This document shows, piece after piece, positions 33,359 through 43,629 of a DNA stretch of 64,000 bases. Location: contig NZ_JAKLTS010000012.1 in NCBI RefSeq assembly GCF_022012445.1, positions 1-64,000 on the forward strand. The letters are read 5' to 3'. The notes beneath the pieces are model-generated. The model had not been told where the DNA came from. It saw only the letters and a list, made by a program, of their open reading frames with translations, and did no database searches. How positions within the stretch are numbered: position 1 is the first letter of the stretch; the number at the start of each line of letters is the position of its first letter. Both the position numbers and the translations under genes were made by a program. Origin of the DNA: Massilia sp. TS11 (lineage in GTDB: Bacteria; Pseudomonadota; Gammaproteobacteria; Burkholderiales; Burkholderiaceae_D).

Positions 33359-34002
33359 ATCCCGCGAAACGCCGCGCCATTTTCGAGCGCCTGCAGGCTG
33401 CCAATCCGCACCCGACAACCGAGCTCGAGTACAGCACCCCGTTTGAACTGCTGATTGCCGTGCTGCTGTCGGCCCAGGCCACCGATGTCGGCGTGAACAA
33501 GGCCACGCGCAAGCTCTACCCCGTGGCCAACACGCCACAGCAAATCCTGGCCCTGGGCGAGGACACGCTGCGCGAATACATCCAGACCATCGGCCTGTAC
33601 AAGACCAAGGCCAAGAACGTCATCGCCACCTGCCAGATTCTGGTCGACCAATATGGCGGAGAGGTGCCGCAGACGCGCGAGGCGCTCGAGGCTCTGCCCG
33701 GCGTTGGCCGCAAGACGGCCAATGTGGTGCTCAACACGGCCTTCGGTCAGCCGACCATTGCGGTCGACACCCACATCTTCCGCGTATCCAACCGCACCAA
33801 TCTCGCGCCCGGCAAGAATGTCGACATCGTCGAGCAGAAGCTGTTGAAATTCGTGCCGAAGGAATTCCAGCTCGACGCCCACCACTGGCTGATTCTGCAC
33901 GGGCGCTACACCTGCATCGCCCGCAAGCCGCAGTGCTGGAACTGCATCATCCAGGACCTGTGCGAATACAAGCACAAGACTCCCGCCCCGGCTGGCGCCT
34001 GA
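33355..34002 (+). CDS. nth: Endonuclease III
   Basis: DNA glycosylase/AP lyase that removes oxidised pyrimidines in base-excision repair. The 215 residues contain the helix-hairpin-helix [14 protein letters not shown], the catalytic Lys in that motif and Asp in [11 protein letters not shown], and the C-terminal 4Fe-4S loop ([17 protein letters not shown]). ATGA overlap with rsxB suggests that the iron-sulfur pair is cotranscribed. Its stop is three bases from that of the convergent modE. Confidence 0.96.
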   Translation: MNPAKRRAIFERLQAANPHPTTELEYSTPFELLIAVLLSAQATDVGVNKATRKLYPVANTPQQILALGEDTLREYIQTIGLYKTKAKNVIATCQILVDQYGGEVPQTREALEALPGVGRKTANVVLNTAFGQPTIAVDTHIFRVSNRTNLAPGKNVDIVEQKLLKFVPKEFQLDAHHWLILHGRYTCIARKPQCWNCIIQDLCEYKHKTPAPAGA

Positions 34003-34005
34003 AGC

Positions 34006-34812
34006 TCAGGCTGGCACGCCCAGAATCAGACTCGAGGCCTTGAACAGCGCGCACACGGGTGCGCCGGGCGCCAGCTGCATGGCGGCGGCGCTCTCGTTGG
34101 TGACGATGGCGGCCAGGCTGCCGCCCTCGCCGAGGTCGATATTCACTTCCGTGTTGACGGCCCCCGTCTGCAAGCGGCTTATCGTCCCCTGCAACTGATT
34201 GCGCGCTGAGAAGCGCGTGCCGCCGGCAGTGTCGGCCAGCATGATGGACGAGGCCTTGACCAGGGCAAAGGCTTCGCTACCGACGGCCAGGCCCAGACTC
34301 TGCGTGCTTTCATGCGTGATCGTCGCGACCAGACTCTGGCCGCCGACAATGCACAAAGTGATTTCATCGTTGACCGCGCCGCGCCGGATCGCGCTGACGC
34401 GGCCGAAGAACTGATTGCGCGCGCTGGTCTTCATGGCCATCCTCCGGATCAACAGATAATCATCGGCCAGACTGCCGGCCTGCTCGCTCAGTTCGCGCAC
34501 AAAGCGCTGATGGGCCGCCTCCAGCGTCTGGAAATTGGCCACCAGCTGCTGCCCGCGCGCGGTCAGGCGCGTACCGCCACCGCCGCGTCCGCCCTTGGCG
34601 CGTTCGACCAGCGGCGCGCCGGCCAGATTGTTCATGGCATCAATTGCATCCCAGGCCGCCTTGTAGCTGATGCCCACGGCCTTGGCCGCCTGGGTAATCG
34701 AGCCGCACTCGGCCAGCTTGGCCAGCAGGTCGATCCGGCCCTTGCCGCCAAATTTTTCGCTGCCGATGCGCATCCACAGCGCGCCCTCGACGCTGAAGGC
34801 GGGCGACTTCAT
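34006..34812 (-). CDS. modE: Molybdate-responsive regulator ModE
   Basis: Represses molybdate uptake when molybdate is bound. The 268 residues include an N-terminal winged helix (GKGRIDLLAKLAECGSITQAAKAVGISYKAAWDAID) and two TOBE/Mop repeats (about 125-190 and 200-265: SARNQFFGRVSAI, SARNQLQGTISRL) that bind the oxyanion. The ATG at 34812 overlaps modC by ATGA; the frame is open farther upstream inside modC. Being last in the mod operon means ModE controls its own production if it binds the palindrome before modA. Confidence 0.92.
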   Translation of the reverse strand: MKSPAFSVEGALWMRIGSEKFGGKGRIDLLAKLAECGSITQAAKAVGISYKAAWDAIDAMNNLAGAPLVERAKGGRGGGGTRLTARGQQLVANFQTLEAAHQRFVRELSEQAGSLADDYLLIRRMAMKTSARNQFFGRVSAIRRGAVNDEITLCIVGGQSLVATITHESTQSLGLAVGSEAFALVKASSIMLADTAGGTRFSARNQLQGTISRLQTGAVNTEVNIDLGEGGSLAAIVTNESAAAMQLAPGAPVCALFKASSLILGVPA

Positions 34813-35879
34813 GACAGGCTCACCGATTTCACCTGCAGCCAGACTTCCATGCCCGGCCGCAGCGCGAGTGCCGCACAGGAGCGGCGCGTGATGCGTGCAA
34901 CGATGCGCGCACCGCCCGCGTCGCAGGCCACCAGCATCTGCGCGGCGCCGTCCGCCTTGCAGGCCGTGATGCGCGCGGCGAACAGATTGAGAATGCTGGA
35001 ATCCTGCGGGCGGCTGAGCGCGATGCTGACGTCGCGCGCATGAATGCGCACGCGCGTGGCCGTGCCGACCTGCATGGCGTGAGCCGGCGCCCATATGAGC
35101 CCGCACGGCGCTTGCAGACAGGTCAAGGCATGCTCGCTGTCATGGCTGTGCACGAGGGCGGGCAGGACCACGCTCGATTCCTCGAGGAAGGCTTCGGGCA
35201 GCTCGAGGCTGCCGAGCGTCTCCGACAGCGGCCCCTGTCCCACGCACCGCCCGGCGTCGAGCAGCACCAGATGGTCGGCGATCCGCACCACCTCGTCGAT
35301 GGCGTGGGTGATGTAGATGATCGGCAGCGCCTGCTCCTCGCGCAGGGCCTGCAGGTAAGGCAGGATCTCCTGCTTGCGCTGGGCGTCGAGGGCTGACAGC
35401 GGCTCGTCCATCAGCAGTAGTTGCGGCGCGCCCAGCAGCGCGCGGGCAATCGCCACGCGCTGGCGCTCACCACCCGACAGGGCCTGCACGCGCCGCCTCA
35501 GCAAGGGGCCGAGATCAAAGCGTTCGCAGGCCTGCTCCAGACTCAAGCCCGGCGCGGCGGCTGGCGCGCGCTTTCGGCCAAACAGCAGGTTGTCGCGCAC
35601 ATCGAGATGGGGAAACAGATTCCCTTCCTGGAACACCATGCCGATGCGGCGCAGATGGGTCGGCACGGCGATGCCGCGTGCGCTGTCGTACAGGCATTCC
35701 GAGCCCAGCTGCAGCCGTCCTTGTGCGCCCGCTTCCAGCCCGGCCATGCAGCGCAGCAGCGTGGTCTTGCCCGAGCCCGAGGGACCGAACAGGGCCGTGA
35801 TGCCGCGCCCCGGCAGGTCGAGCGCCACATCGAGCGTGAACGCGGCCAGCGGCAGGCGGAAGCTGGCGTGCAGGCTCAT
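34809..35879 (-). CDS. modC: Molybdate ABC transporter ATP-binding protein ModC
   Basis: ATPase that powers molybdate import. The 356-residue protein shows Walker A GPSGSGKTT (about residue 32), the ABC signature LSGGERQR, Walker B LLLMDEPLSALD, and a C-terminal TOBE domain (about 290-356). It overlaps modB (ATGA) upstream and modE downstream. Confidence 0.95.
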   Translation of the reverse strand: MSLHASFRLPLAAFTLDVALDLPGRGITALFGPSGSGKTTLLRCMAGLEAGAQGRLQLGSECLYDSARGIAVPTHLRRIGMVFQEGNLFPHLDVRDNLLFGRKRAPAAAPGLSLEQACERFDLGPLLRRRVQALSGGERQRVAIARALLGAPQLLLMDEPLSALDAQRKQEILPYLQALREEQALPIIYITHAIDEVVRIADHLVLLDAGRCVGQGPLSETLGSLELPEAFLEESSVVLPALVHSHDSEHALTCLQAPCGLIWAPAHAMQVGTATRVRIHARDVSIALSRPQDSSILNLFAARITACKADGAAQMLVACDAGGARIVARITRRSCAALALRPGMEVWLQVKSVSLS

Positions 35880-36550
35880 CGCTCACCCCGGCGGCGCTGG
35901 AGGAAATGCAGGCTCAGCAGCACCACGAAGCTGAAGGCGAGCATGCCGCCCGACAGCCAATGCGCCTGCTGGTATTCGAGGGCTTCCACGTGGTCGAATA
36001 TCTGTACCGAGATCAGGCGCGTGGCGCCCGGGATATTCCCGCCGATCATCAGCACCACCCCGAATTCGCCAACCGTGTGGGCAAAGCTCATCACCGCCGC
36101 CGTCACGATGCCATGGCGCGCCAGCGGCAGCGCGACGGAAAAGAAGCGGTCGACCGGTCCCGCGCCGAGCGTGGCCGCCACCTCCAAAGGGCGCGGCCCG
36201 ATTTCCTTGAACGCCTGCTGGATCGGCTGCACCGCAAACGGCAGCGAGTAGATGAGCGAAGCCAGCAGCAGTCCGCTGAAGCTGAATGGCAGCAGCCCCC
36301 AGCCGAGCGCGCTGGTCAGGCGGCCGAGCGGCCCCTGCTCGCCCATCAGGACCAGCAGATAGAAGCCGATCACCGTCGGCGGCAGCACCATGGGCAAGGT
36401 GGTCAGCGCGCCGACCACGCCGGCCGCGAGCGAGCGCGAGCGCGCCAGCCACCAGGCCAGCGGCGCCGCCACGATCAGCAGCAGGACCGTGGTGGCCGTG
36501 GCCAGGCGCAGCGTGAGCCAGAGGGCGGCCAGGTCGTCGGGGCTGAACAT
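35876..36550 (-). CDS. modB: Molybdate ABC transporter permease ModB
   Basis: A 224-residue inner-membrane permease with about five membrane segments and the EAA-type loop (AFKEIGPRPLEVAATLGAGP) that contacts ModC. The ATG at 36550 is favoured over a TTG at 36559. It sits between modA and modC in one operon. Confidence 0.95.
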   Translation of the reverse strand: MFSPDDLAALWLTLRLATATTVLLLIVAAPLAWWLARSRSLAAGVVGALTTLPMVLPPTVIGFYLLVLMGEQGPLGRLTSALGWGLLPFSFSGLLLASLIYSLPFAVQPIQQAFKEIGPRPLEVAATLGAGPVDRFFSVALPLARHGIVTAAVMSFAHTVGEFGVVLMIGGNIPGATRLISVQIFDHVEALEYQQAHWLSGGMLAFSFVVLLSLHFLQRRRGER

Positions 36551-36559
36551 GGACGCCAA

Positions 36560-37372
<813 letters not shown>

Positions 37373-38491
37373 TCAGAGCAGGACGAGATTGTCGCGGTGG
37401 ATCAGTTCGGGCGCTTCGACGTAGCCGAGGATGGCGGCGATGTCGCTCGACGGCTTGCGCACGATGCGGCGCGCCTCGCTGCTCGTGTAGTTGGACAGGC
37501 CGCGCGCAATCGCCACGCCATTCTGGGTCACACAGGTGATGACGGCGCCGCGGCCGAACTCGCCTTCGACGGCCACCACGCCAATCGGCAGCAGGGACTT
37601 GCCCTCGCCCTTCACCTTCTCGACCGCGCCGGCATCGAGCACGACCTTGCCCGCCGTGTGCAGGTGGTCGGCCATCCATTGCTTGCGTGCCGTCAGGTGG
37701 GCCGTCTGGGCGGCCAGTTGGGTGCCGATCGCTTCGCCGGCGGCCAGCCGGGTCAGCACATTGTCCTCGCGTCCCCAGGCGATGATCGTGTGGGCGCCGG
37801 AACCGGCCGCGCGCTTGGCCGCCAGAATCTTCGTCAGCATGCCGCCCCGGCCCAGGCTGGAACCGGCACCGCCGGCCATGGCTTCCAGGGCCGGGTCGCC
37901 CGCCACCGCTTCGGTGATCAGGTAGGCGTCCGGGTCCTTGCGCGGGTCGGCGCTGTACAGGCCCTTCTGGTCGGTGAGGATGATCAGGGCATCGGCATCG
38001 ATCAGGTTGGCCACGAGCGCGCCCAGCGTGTCGTTGTCGCCGAACTTGATTTCATCAGTGATGACCGTGTCGTTCTCATTGATGATCGGCACCACGCCAA
38101 AGCGCAGCAGGGCCGCCAGGGTCGAGCGCGCGTTCAGATAGCGTTCGCGGTCGGCCAGGTCGGCGTGGGTCAGCAGCACCTGGGCGGTGCCGATGCCATG
38201 CGCGCGGAAGGAACTTTCGTAAATCTGGCACAGGCCCATCTGGCCGACGGCGGCGCAGGCTTGCAGCTCGTGCACATCGGTCGGGCGGGTCTCAAAGCCC
38301 AGGCGCAGGCGGCCTTCGGCGATCGCGCCGGACGACACCAGCACCACTTCCTTGCCGAGCGCGCGCAGGGCCGCGATCTGGGCCGCCCAGCGGGCGATGG
38401 CTTGATGGTCGAGCCCGCGGCCGTCATTGGTGACGAGCGAGGAGCCGACCTTGATGATGATACGTTTCGCGCTGTGGATGACAGACTTCAT
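37373..38491 (-). CDS. proB: Glutamate 5-kinase
   Basis: Phosphorylates glutamate in the first step of proline synthesis. The 372 residues have an amino acid kinase domain ([15 protein letters not shown] near the N-terminus, [16 protein letters not shown] substrate loop, [15 protein letters not shown]) and a C-terminal PUA domain (about 280-360). Its ATG overlaps the stop of the small membrane gene upstream, continuing the rplU-rpmA-obgE gene string seen across Betaproteobacteria. Confidence 0.96.
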   Translation of the reverse strand: MKSVIHSAKRIIIKVGSSLVTNDGRGLDHQAIARWAAQIAALRALGKEVVLVSSGAIAEGRLRLGFETRPTDVHELQACAAVGQMGLCQIYESSFRAHGIGTAQVLLTHADLADRERYLNARSTLAALLRFGVVPIINENDTVITDEIKFGDNDTLGALVANLIDADALIILTDQKGLYSADPRKDPDAYLITEAVAGDPALEAMAGGAGSSLGRGGMLTKILAAKRAAGSGAHTIIAWGREDNVLTRLAAGEAIGTQLAAQTAHLTARKQWMADHLHTAGKVVLDAGAVEKVKGEGKSLLPIGVVAVEGEFGRGAVITCVTQNGVAIARGLSNYTSSEARRIVRKPSSDIAAILGYVEAPELIHRDNLVLL

Positions 38492-38817
38492 GCAGGCCTC
38501 GTGGCGGGCCGCAGCGCCAGCAACACTGTACCGGCGATCATTTCGGCCACGCTAATGATTAACAAATCACCCTGGGGCAAACCAATCGCCAAGGCCGCCA
38601 CCAGACGGCCCAGCGGTTGCGCCAGGATCAATGCTGCCGTGATGTCGCCAAGGAGGGGCGTTTGGCCCGGCCTTGCGGCCAACAGTGCAAGCGCCGCTGT
38701 CGCGAGCCGCACGCCGACGTGGGTCGCGTAGAACTGGCTGTAGCCATTCACGCCGACCAGAAATTCGCCCATCATCACCGCCACCCGGTCCGGGTCGAGC
38801 AGGGCGACCAGGGCAGA
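38488..38817 (-). CDS. Small membrane protein, DUF4345-like, between obgE and proB
   Basis: About 95-110 residues with three or four hydrophobic segments ([62 protein letters not shown]). The GRL-G-P and terminal E-helix pattern recalls DUF4345 proteins. The start is unclear: TTG at 38817 (given here) keeps part of the first helix, ATG at 38775 is the first ATG, and a TTG at 38898 inside the obgE end is also possible. Its TGA overlaps the proB ATG, so it is translationally coupled to proB. Function is unknown. Confidence 0.6.
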   Translation of the reverse strand, partial: SALVALLDPDRVAVMMGEFLVGVNGYSQFYATHVGVRLATAALALLAARPGQTPLLGDITAALILAQPLGRLVAALAIGLPQGDLLIISVAEMIAGTVLLALRPATRPA

Positions 38818-38887
38818 CAACGAGTGTAGTGTAGCAATGATGCGCAGGGCCTGCCGACGCAGGCCCGCTGTGGTGCAGGAAAACCGC

Positions 38888-40051
<1,164 letters not shown>

Positions 40052-40078
40052 TCAGGCTTGCGCCTTATGCTTTGCCAA

Positions 40079-40345
40079 TCAGGCTGCAGCCGGGATCACA
40101 GCCACGAATTTCTGCGAGCCGTGCGGGCCTTTGGTCAGGAACTTGACCGTGCCGTCGACCAGGGCGAACAGGGTGTGGTCTTTGCCCGTACCCACGTTCT
40201 CACCAGCGCGCACCGGGGTACCGCGCTGACGCACGATGATGCCACCGGCATTGATCGACTGGCCGCCGTAGACTTTTACGCCCAGGCGTTTCGATTCTGA
40301 GTCACGGCCGTTTCGCGTAGTGCCGCCGCCTTTTTTGTGTGCCAT
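40079..40345 (-). CDS. rpmA: Ribosomal protein L27
   Basis: An 88-residue 50S protein near the peptidyl transferase centre. The N-terminus [23 protein letters not shown] and central [19 protein letters not shown] are diagnostic. It follows rplU by 37 bases. Confidence 0.98.
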   Translation of the reverse strand: MAHKKGGGTTRNGRDSESKRLGVKVYGGQSINAGGIIVRQRGTPVRAGENVGTGKDHTLFALVDGTVKFLTKGPHGSQKFVAVIPAAA

Positions 40346-40382
40346 TTAATTAGCTCCTAATGAATAGCTGACAAACAGGCGA

Positions 40383-40694
40383 TTAGCCGTTGATTGCCGT
40401 GATTTCGAGTTCGGTGAAATTTTGGCGATGGCCCTGGCGCTTTTGGTAGTGCTTACGACGACGCATTTTGAAAATGCGCACTTTGTCATGACGACCATGA
40501 GCGACGACTTTGGCCACAACCGAAGCACCTGCCACCAGGGGAGCACCAAATTTGATGCTGTCGCCCGCGCCAACGGCGAGGACCTGGTCGATGGTGATTT
40601 CGGAACCAATGTCTGCCGGTATCTGTTCTACTTTCAATTTTTCGCCAGCAGCAACTTTATATTGCTTACCGCCGGTTTTTATGACCGCGTACAT
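40383..40694 (-). CDS. rplU: Ribosomal protein L21
   Basis: A 103-residue 50S protein that binds 23S rRNA. It starts [14 protein letters not shown] and contains the [19 protein letters not shown]-binding stretch. The ATG at 40694 is favoured over an in-frame ATG-like codon at 40709. A sigma-70 promoter is at 40751-40779. Confidence 0.98.
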   Translation of the reverse strand: MYAVIKTGGKQYKVAAGEKLKVEQIPADIGSEITIDQVLAVGAGDSIKFGAPLVAGASVVAKVVAHGRHDKVRIFKMRRRKHYQKRQGHRQNFTELEITAING

Positions 40695-40750
40695 AGTTGA
40701 AATCCTCAAAATTTGATAAAAACATTCCCCGACAATTCGGAGAACCGCTG

Positions 40751-40779
40751 ATCATACACGAAATGGGTCTGGACGTCAA
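40751..40779 (-). promoter_or_regulatory. rplU: Sigma-70 promoter of rplU-rpmA
   Basis: Minus-strand TTGACG (40774-40779) and TATGAT (40751-40756) are separated by 17 bases, leaving a leader of about 50 bases before the rplU ATG. Confidence 0.72.
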
Positions 40780-40818
40780 AAGCTAAATCGGTGTGGGGAC
40801 GAGACGGGCGCCATGGCT

Positions 40819-40824
40819 TATAAT
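40819..40824 (+). promoter_or_regulatory. ispB: Probable -10 box of ispB
   Basis: A consensus TATAAT lies 43 bases before the TTG start of ispB. The -35 region (around 40796-40801) is weak. It is divergent from the rplU promoter. Confidence 0.45.
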
Positions 40825-40867
40825 GCCCGCTGCCCGAAACCGTGAATTCTAGCCAGCAGGTTTAGCC

Positions 40868-41854
40868 TTGACCGCCATCGACCCCGCCCCGAGCACCAAT
40901 CCGACCCACGCCATCGCTGCGGATATGCAAGCCGTCAATACGGTGATCCGCCAGCGCCTGCATTCGGACGTGGCCCTGGTCAACCAGATCGCGGAATACA
41001 TCATCAGCGCCGGCGGCAAGCGGATTCGTCCGGTCTTGGTGTTGCTTATGGCTAATGCCTATGGTTATCAAGGCACGGCCCACCACGAGCTCGCGGCCGT
41101 GGTCGAATTCATCCACACCGCCACCCTGCTGCACGACGACGTGGTCGACGAGTCGACCATGCGGCGCGGGCGCCAGACCGCCAATGCCCTGTTCGGCAAT
41201 GCCGCTTCGGTGCTGGTCGGCGACTTCCTGTACTCGCGCTCCTTCCAGATGATGGTCAGTCTCGACAATATGCGTGTGATGCGCATCCTGTCGGACGCCA
41301 CCAATGTGATCGCCGAGGGCGAAGTGCTGCAGCTGCTGAATATGCACGACCCCGACGTGACCGAGGACAGCTATCTGCTGGTGATCCGCTCCAAGACGGC
41401 CAAGCTGTTCGAGGCCGCGGCCGAGCTGGGTGCCCTGGTCGCCGGTGCCGATGACACCGCGATTGCCGCCGCCGGCGAGTATGGCCGCTCGCTCGGCACG
41501 GCCTTCCAGCTGATCGACGACGTGCTCGACTACGCGGGCGACGCCGCCGAGATCGGCAAGAATGTCGGCGACGACCTGCGCGAAGGCAAACCGACGCTGC
41601 CCCTGATCTATCTGATGGAACACGGCACGGCCGAGCAGCGCGCCCTCGTGCGCTCCTGCATCGAGACGGGTGACGAAGAGCATTTCGACGCCGTGCTGAG
41701 CGCCATCACCCAGAGCGGCGCGCTCGAGTACACGCGCCGCGCCGCCGTGGCCGCCGCCGAACGCGCCGCCGAAGCAATCGCCGCCATGCCCGCGTCCGTG
41801 TACAAGGAATCGATGCTGCAGTTGTGCCGTTTTGCAGTGGATCGCAGCCATTAA
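40868..41854 (+). CDS. ispB: Octaprenyl-diphosphate synthase-like polyprenyl synthetase
   Basis: Makes the polyprenyl side chain for ubiquinone. The 328 residues show both aspartate-rich motifs, LLHDDVVDES (FARM) and QLIDDVLDY (SARM), plus GGKRIRPVL and KTAKLFEAA. Length and its place divergent from rplU-rpmA support IspB rather than IspA. The start is taken as TTG 40868 with an AGCAGG site; an ATG at 40925 would lose about 19 residues upstream of the first conserved helix. Confidence 0.92.
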   Translation: MTAIDPAPSTNPTHAIAADMQAVNTVIRQRLHSDVALVNQIAEYIISAGGKRIRPVLVLLMANAYGYQGTAHHELAAVVEFIHTATLLHDDVVDESTMRRGRQTANALFGNAASVLVGDFLYSRSFQMMVSLDNMRVMRILSDATNVIAEGEVLQLLNMHDPDVTEDSYLLVIRSKTAKLFEAAAELGALVAGADDTAIAAAGEYGRSLGTAFQLIDDVLDYAGDAAEIGKNVGDDLREGKPTLPLIYLMEHGTAEQRALVRSCIETGDEEHFDAVLSAITQSGALEYTRRAAVAAAERAAEAIAAMPASVYKESMLQLCRFAVDRSH

Positions 41855-41878
41855 ACGAAGCAAACGGCAATTACGGCC

Positions 41879-41907
41879 TTGACAGCAACAGGGCCACCGC
41901 CTATAAT
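41879..41907 (+). promoter_or_regulatory. Sigma-70 promoter of the tRNA-Pro gene
   Basis: A full consensus TTGACA (41879-41884) and TATAAT (41902-41907) are exactly 17 bases apart, 17 bases before the tRNA. This is the strongest promoter by sequence in the window. Confidence 0.9.
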
Positions 41908-41924
41908 CTTGCTTCTTCACCTGT

Positions 41925-42001
41925 CGGGGTGTAGCTTAGCCTGGTAGAGCGCTACGTTCGGGACGTAGAGGCCGGAGGTTCGAATCCTCTCACCCCGACC
42001 A
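41925..42001 (+). tRNA. tRNA-Pro (anticodon CGG)
   Basis: A 77-base cloverleaf including an encoded CCA end. The acceptor stem CGGGGTG pairs with CACCCCG; the anticodon stem CTACG/CGTAG surrounds loop TTCGGGA, anticodon CGG; the T-loop contains TTCGAAT. It decodes CCG. It has its own promoter and a terminator at 42017. Confidence 0.97.
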
Positions 42002-42016
42002 CAGATTTCTGAACAC

Positions 42017-42040
42017 AAGCCCCTCACGAGGGGCTTTGTT
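42017..42040 (+). terminator. Terminator after tRNA-Pro
   Basis: AAGCCCCT pairs with AGGGGCTT around CACG, then TTTGTTGTTT. The stem starts 16 bases after the tRNA CCA end and also lies before the convergent BLUF gene stop. Confidence 0.9.
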
Positions 42041-42056
42041 GTTTCTGGCGTCCGCC

Positions 42057-42470
42057 TCACTCCTTGAAAATTTTCAGCAGCGACACGGCCGGCGACATCG
42101 CCCCGATCTTGCGGTCGGTCTTGGCCGCATCGATCACTTCCACCAGTTGTGCGTATTTGTCGGCCTGACGGTCGTCGAGATTGGTCATGTTCATGCTCCA
42201 GCGCGTGAAGGTGCGGAACTTGGCCGGTTCGTTGTACAGGATGCGGGAATTCTTGTGGCGCGGATCGCGCTCGATCTTCTTGTACAAGGCATTGATCTTG
42301 TCCAGCGGCCCTTCGAGCACCTGCAAAAACCAGCCGCCGTTGTAGAACAGACTACCCGTCACATCGAGGCGCTGATTGTTCTCCTTGGCGACGCGCAAGA
42401 TCTCGTTCAGGTCTTCCGCAGACATCTTGCGCGTGGACTGGCTCAGATAAACTAATTGATTGATCGACAT
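42057..42470 (-). CDS. BLUF-domain blue-light sensor protein
   Basis: A 137-residue soluble flavin photoreceptor of the short BLUF class. The chromophore-site residues are present: Tyr8 (QLVYLS), Asn32 (ENNQRLDVTG) and Gln50 (FLQVLEG), with the RWSM segment near 90. The C-terminal 40 residues are a helical cap with no output enzyme, so signalling would be by protein contact. It appears monocistronic; its upstream region contains a 15-base palindrome at 42529. Confidence 0.93.
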   Translation of the reverse strand: MSINQLVYLSQSTRKMSAEDLNEILRVAKENNQRLDVTGSLFYNGGWFLQVLEGPLDKINALYKKIERDPRHKNSRILYNEPAKFRTFTRWSMNMTNLDDRQADKYAQLVEVIDAAKTDRKIGAMSPAVSLLKIFKE

Positions 42471-42785
42471 TCCCTACTCCTCAAATTGATCGGTGGATTG
42501 CTTGCTTTGCAGGCCAAGCCTACATTGTTTTGTCCTGGACAAATCGAAGCGGATTATCGCGAGGAAGGGGAGCGCCGTCCATCAAAAAGGCGTCAGAATT
42601 CCCGGTGAAATTTTAGGGGAAATACAAGATCGACAAAACAAATTGTCGAGGGAATAAGGGGGAATTTGCAGCTCGCCGCAGGGGGATGCCTGCTGAGTCA
42701 GGACTTTTCCCTTGAATTCTCATGTTCAGTGAAAAACAGGGCGAGTGTCCCATTTTGTCCACAACAAAACGGTGGTCTGACGGGT
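42471..42785. other. 315-base AT-rich intergenic region with dyads
   Basis: The gap between the BLUF start and the solute-binding protein stop holds no convincing gene. It contains the palindrome at 42529-42543, a second inverted repeat CGACAA-N6-TTGTCG at 42631-42648, and a TTTTGT-rich segment near 42754-42773. It is the longest gene-free stretch in the window and presumably carries the BLUF promoter and regulation. Confidence 0.6.
42529..42543. promoter_or_regulatory. Perfect palindrome TTTGTCC-T-GGACAAA upstream of the BLUF gene
   Basis: Seven-base arms flank one central base, 59 bases before the BLUF ATG on its coding strand. This is typical size for a dimeric repressor operator; the protein is unknown. 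Confidence 0.5.
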
Positions 42786-43547
42786 TTAACGTTCCTTGAC
42801 CGGAGGCACCGTGACCGCATACATCAGGCCCAGGCGTTTGAGATCGCCAGCTTCGGCATAGGTGCGCATGGCGGCGTCGAACTGGCGGCGCAAGGCGTCG
42901 AACTGGGGTTTGCGCGGGAAGGCAAAATAGCCTTGCTGGACGTACAGCGGCGGGCCCTGCACGACAAACTTCTCTTCCCAATGCAGGCGCGAAATGACCG
43001 GCTCAGTGTTGCGGCGGTTGCTGGCGAACAGATCGGCGCGCCCGAAGGCCAGCATTTTCAGACCGTTCTCGACCGCGTTGGCCGTGCTCACGTCCAGGCG
43101 CGGACGCGCGGCCTCGAACGCCGGACCGTAGGCCCAGCCGTTCATGGCCACCAGACGCTGGCTGGCCAGCGCCGCGTAATCGCCCTGCCACACGCGCTTG
43201 TGGCTGGCCAGCGAATAGAACACCATCGCATCCTGATAAAAGGGCAGCTCGGAGAAGGCGAACGTGGCTTCGCGCTCGGGCGTCTTGTAGGGGCCGATCA
43301 GGATGTCGGCGCGGCCATCGGCCACCATGGCCTGGGCGCGCGGCCAGGGCAGCAGCTCAAAGCGCACGCTGTAGCCCATGCGGCGCGCCAGTTCGCGCAG
43401 GATGGCCGGGGCCATGCCGTCGTACTCGCCGGCCGCGTTCTTTTCGAACACCCGGCTGAATTCCGCACCCACGGCCAGCAGCTCGGCCGCGCGCGCAGGC
43501 ACGGCCAGCCACAGGCTGAGCACGGCTAGCAAAGCCAATCGTTTCAA
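42786..43547 (-). CDS. Periplasmic solute-binding protein (transporter substrate-binding domain)
   Basis: A 253-residue protein of the extracellular solute-binding family 3 type, with a signal peptide (MKRLALLAVLSLWLAVPARA) and the fold's ILRELARRMGYSVRFELLPWPRAQAMVADGRAD pattern. It resembles amino-acid-binding-like proteins often found without an ABC permease, and no permease is nearby. The likely start is a TTG at 43547, since an ATG at 43631 would overlap the divergent kinase gene. Its proximity to the kinase suggests a possible sensing link, but that is inference. Confidence 0.82.
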   Translation of the reverse strand: MKRLALLAVLSLWLAVPARAAELLAVGAEFSRVFEKNAAGEYDGMAPAILRELARRMGYSVRFELLPWPRAQAMVADGRADILIGPYKTPEREATFAFSELPFYQDAMVFYSLASHKRVWQGDYAALASQRLVAMNGWAYGPAFEAARPRLDVSTANAVENGLKMLAFGRADLFASNRRNTEPVISRLHWEEKFVVQGPPLYVQQGYFAFPRKPQFDALRRQFDAAMRTYAEAGDLKRLGLMYAVTVPPVKER

Positions 43548-43629
43548 GACATTTCCCGTCGCCCGCTTTTTTTGGTGGTGGCGGTCGCCCCGGGGCTTGG
43601 GCGCCGCTACACCACATGATAATCTAGCC

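Noticed and set aside
42613-42981. 122-residue minus-strand frame partly in the 315-base gap
   Set aside because: It overlaps the solute-binding protein end in another frame, lacks a ribosome site and has no similarity I recognise.
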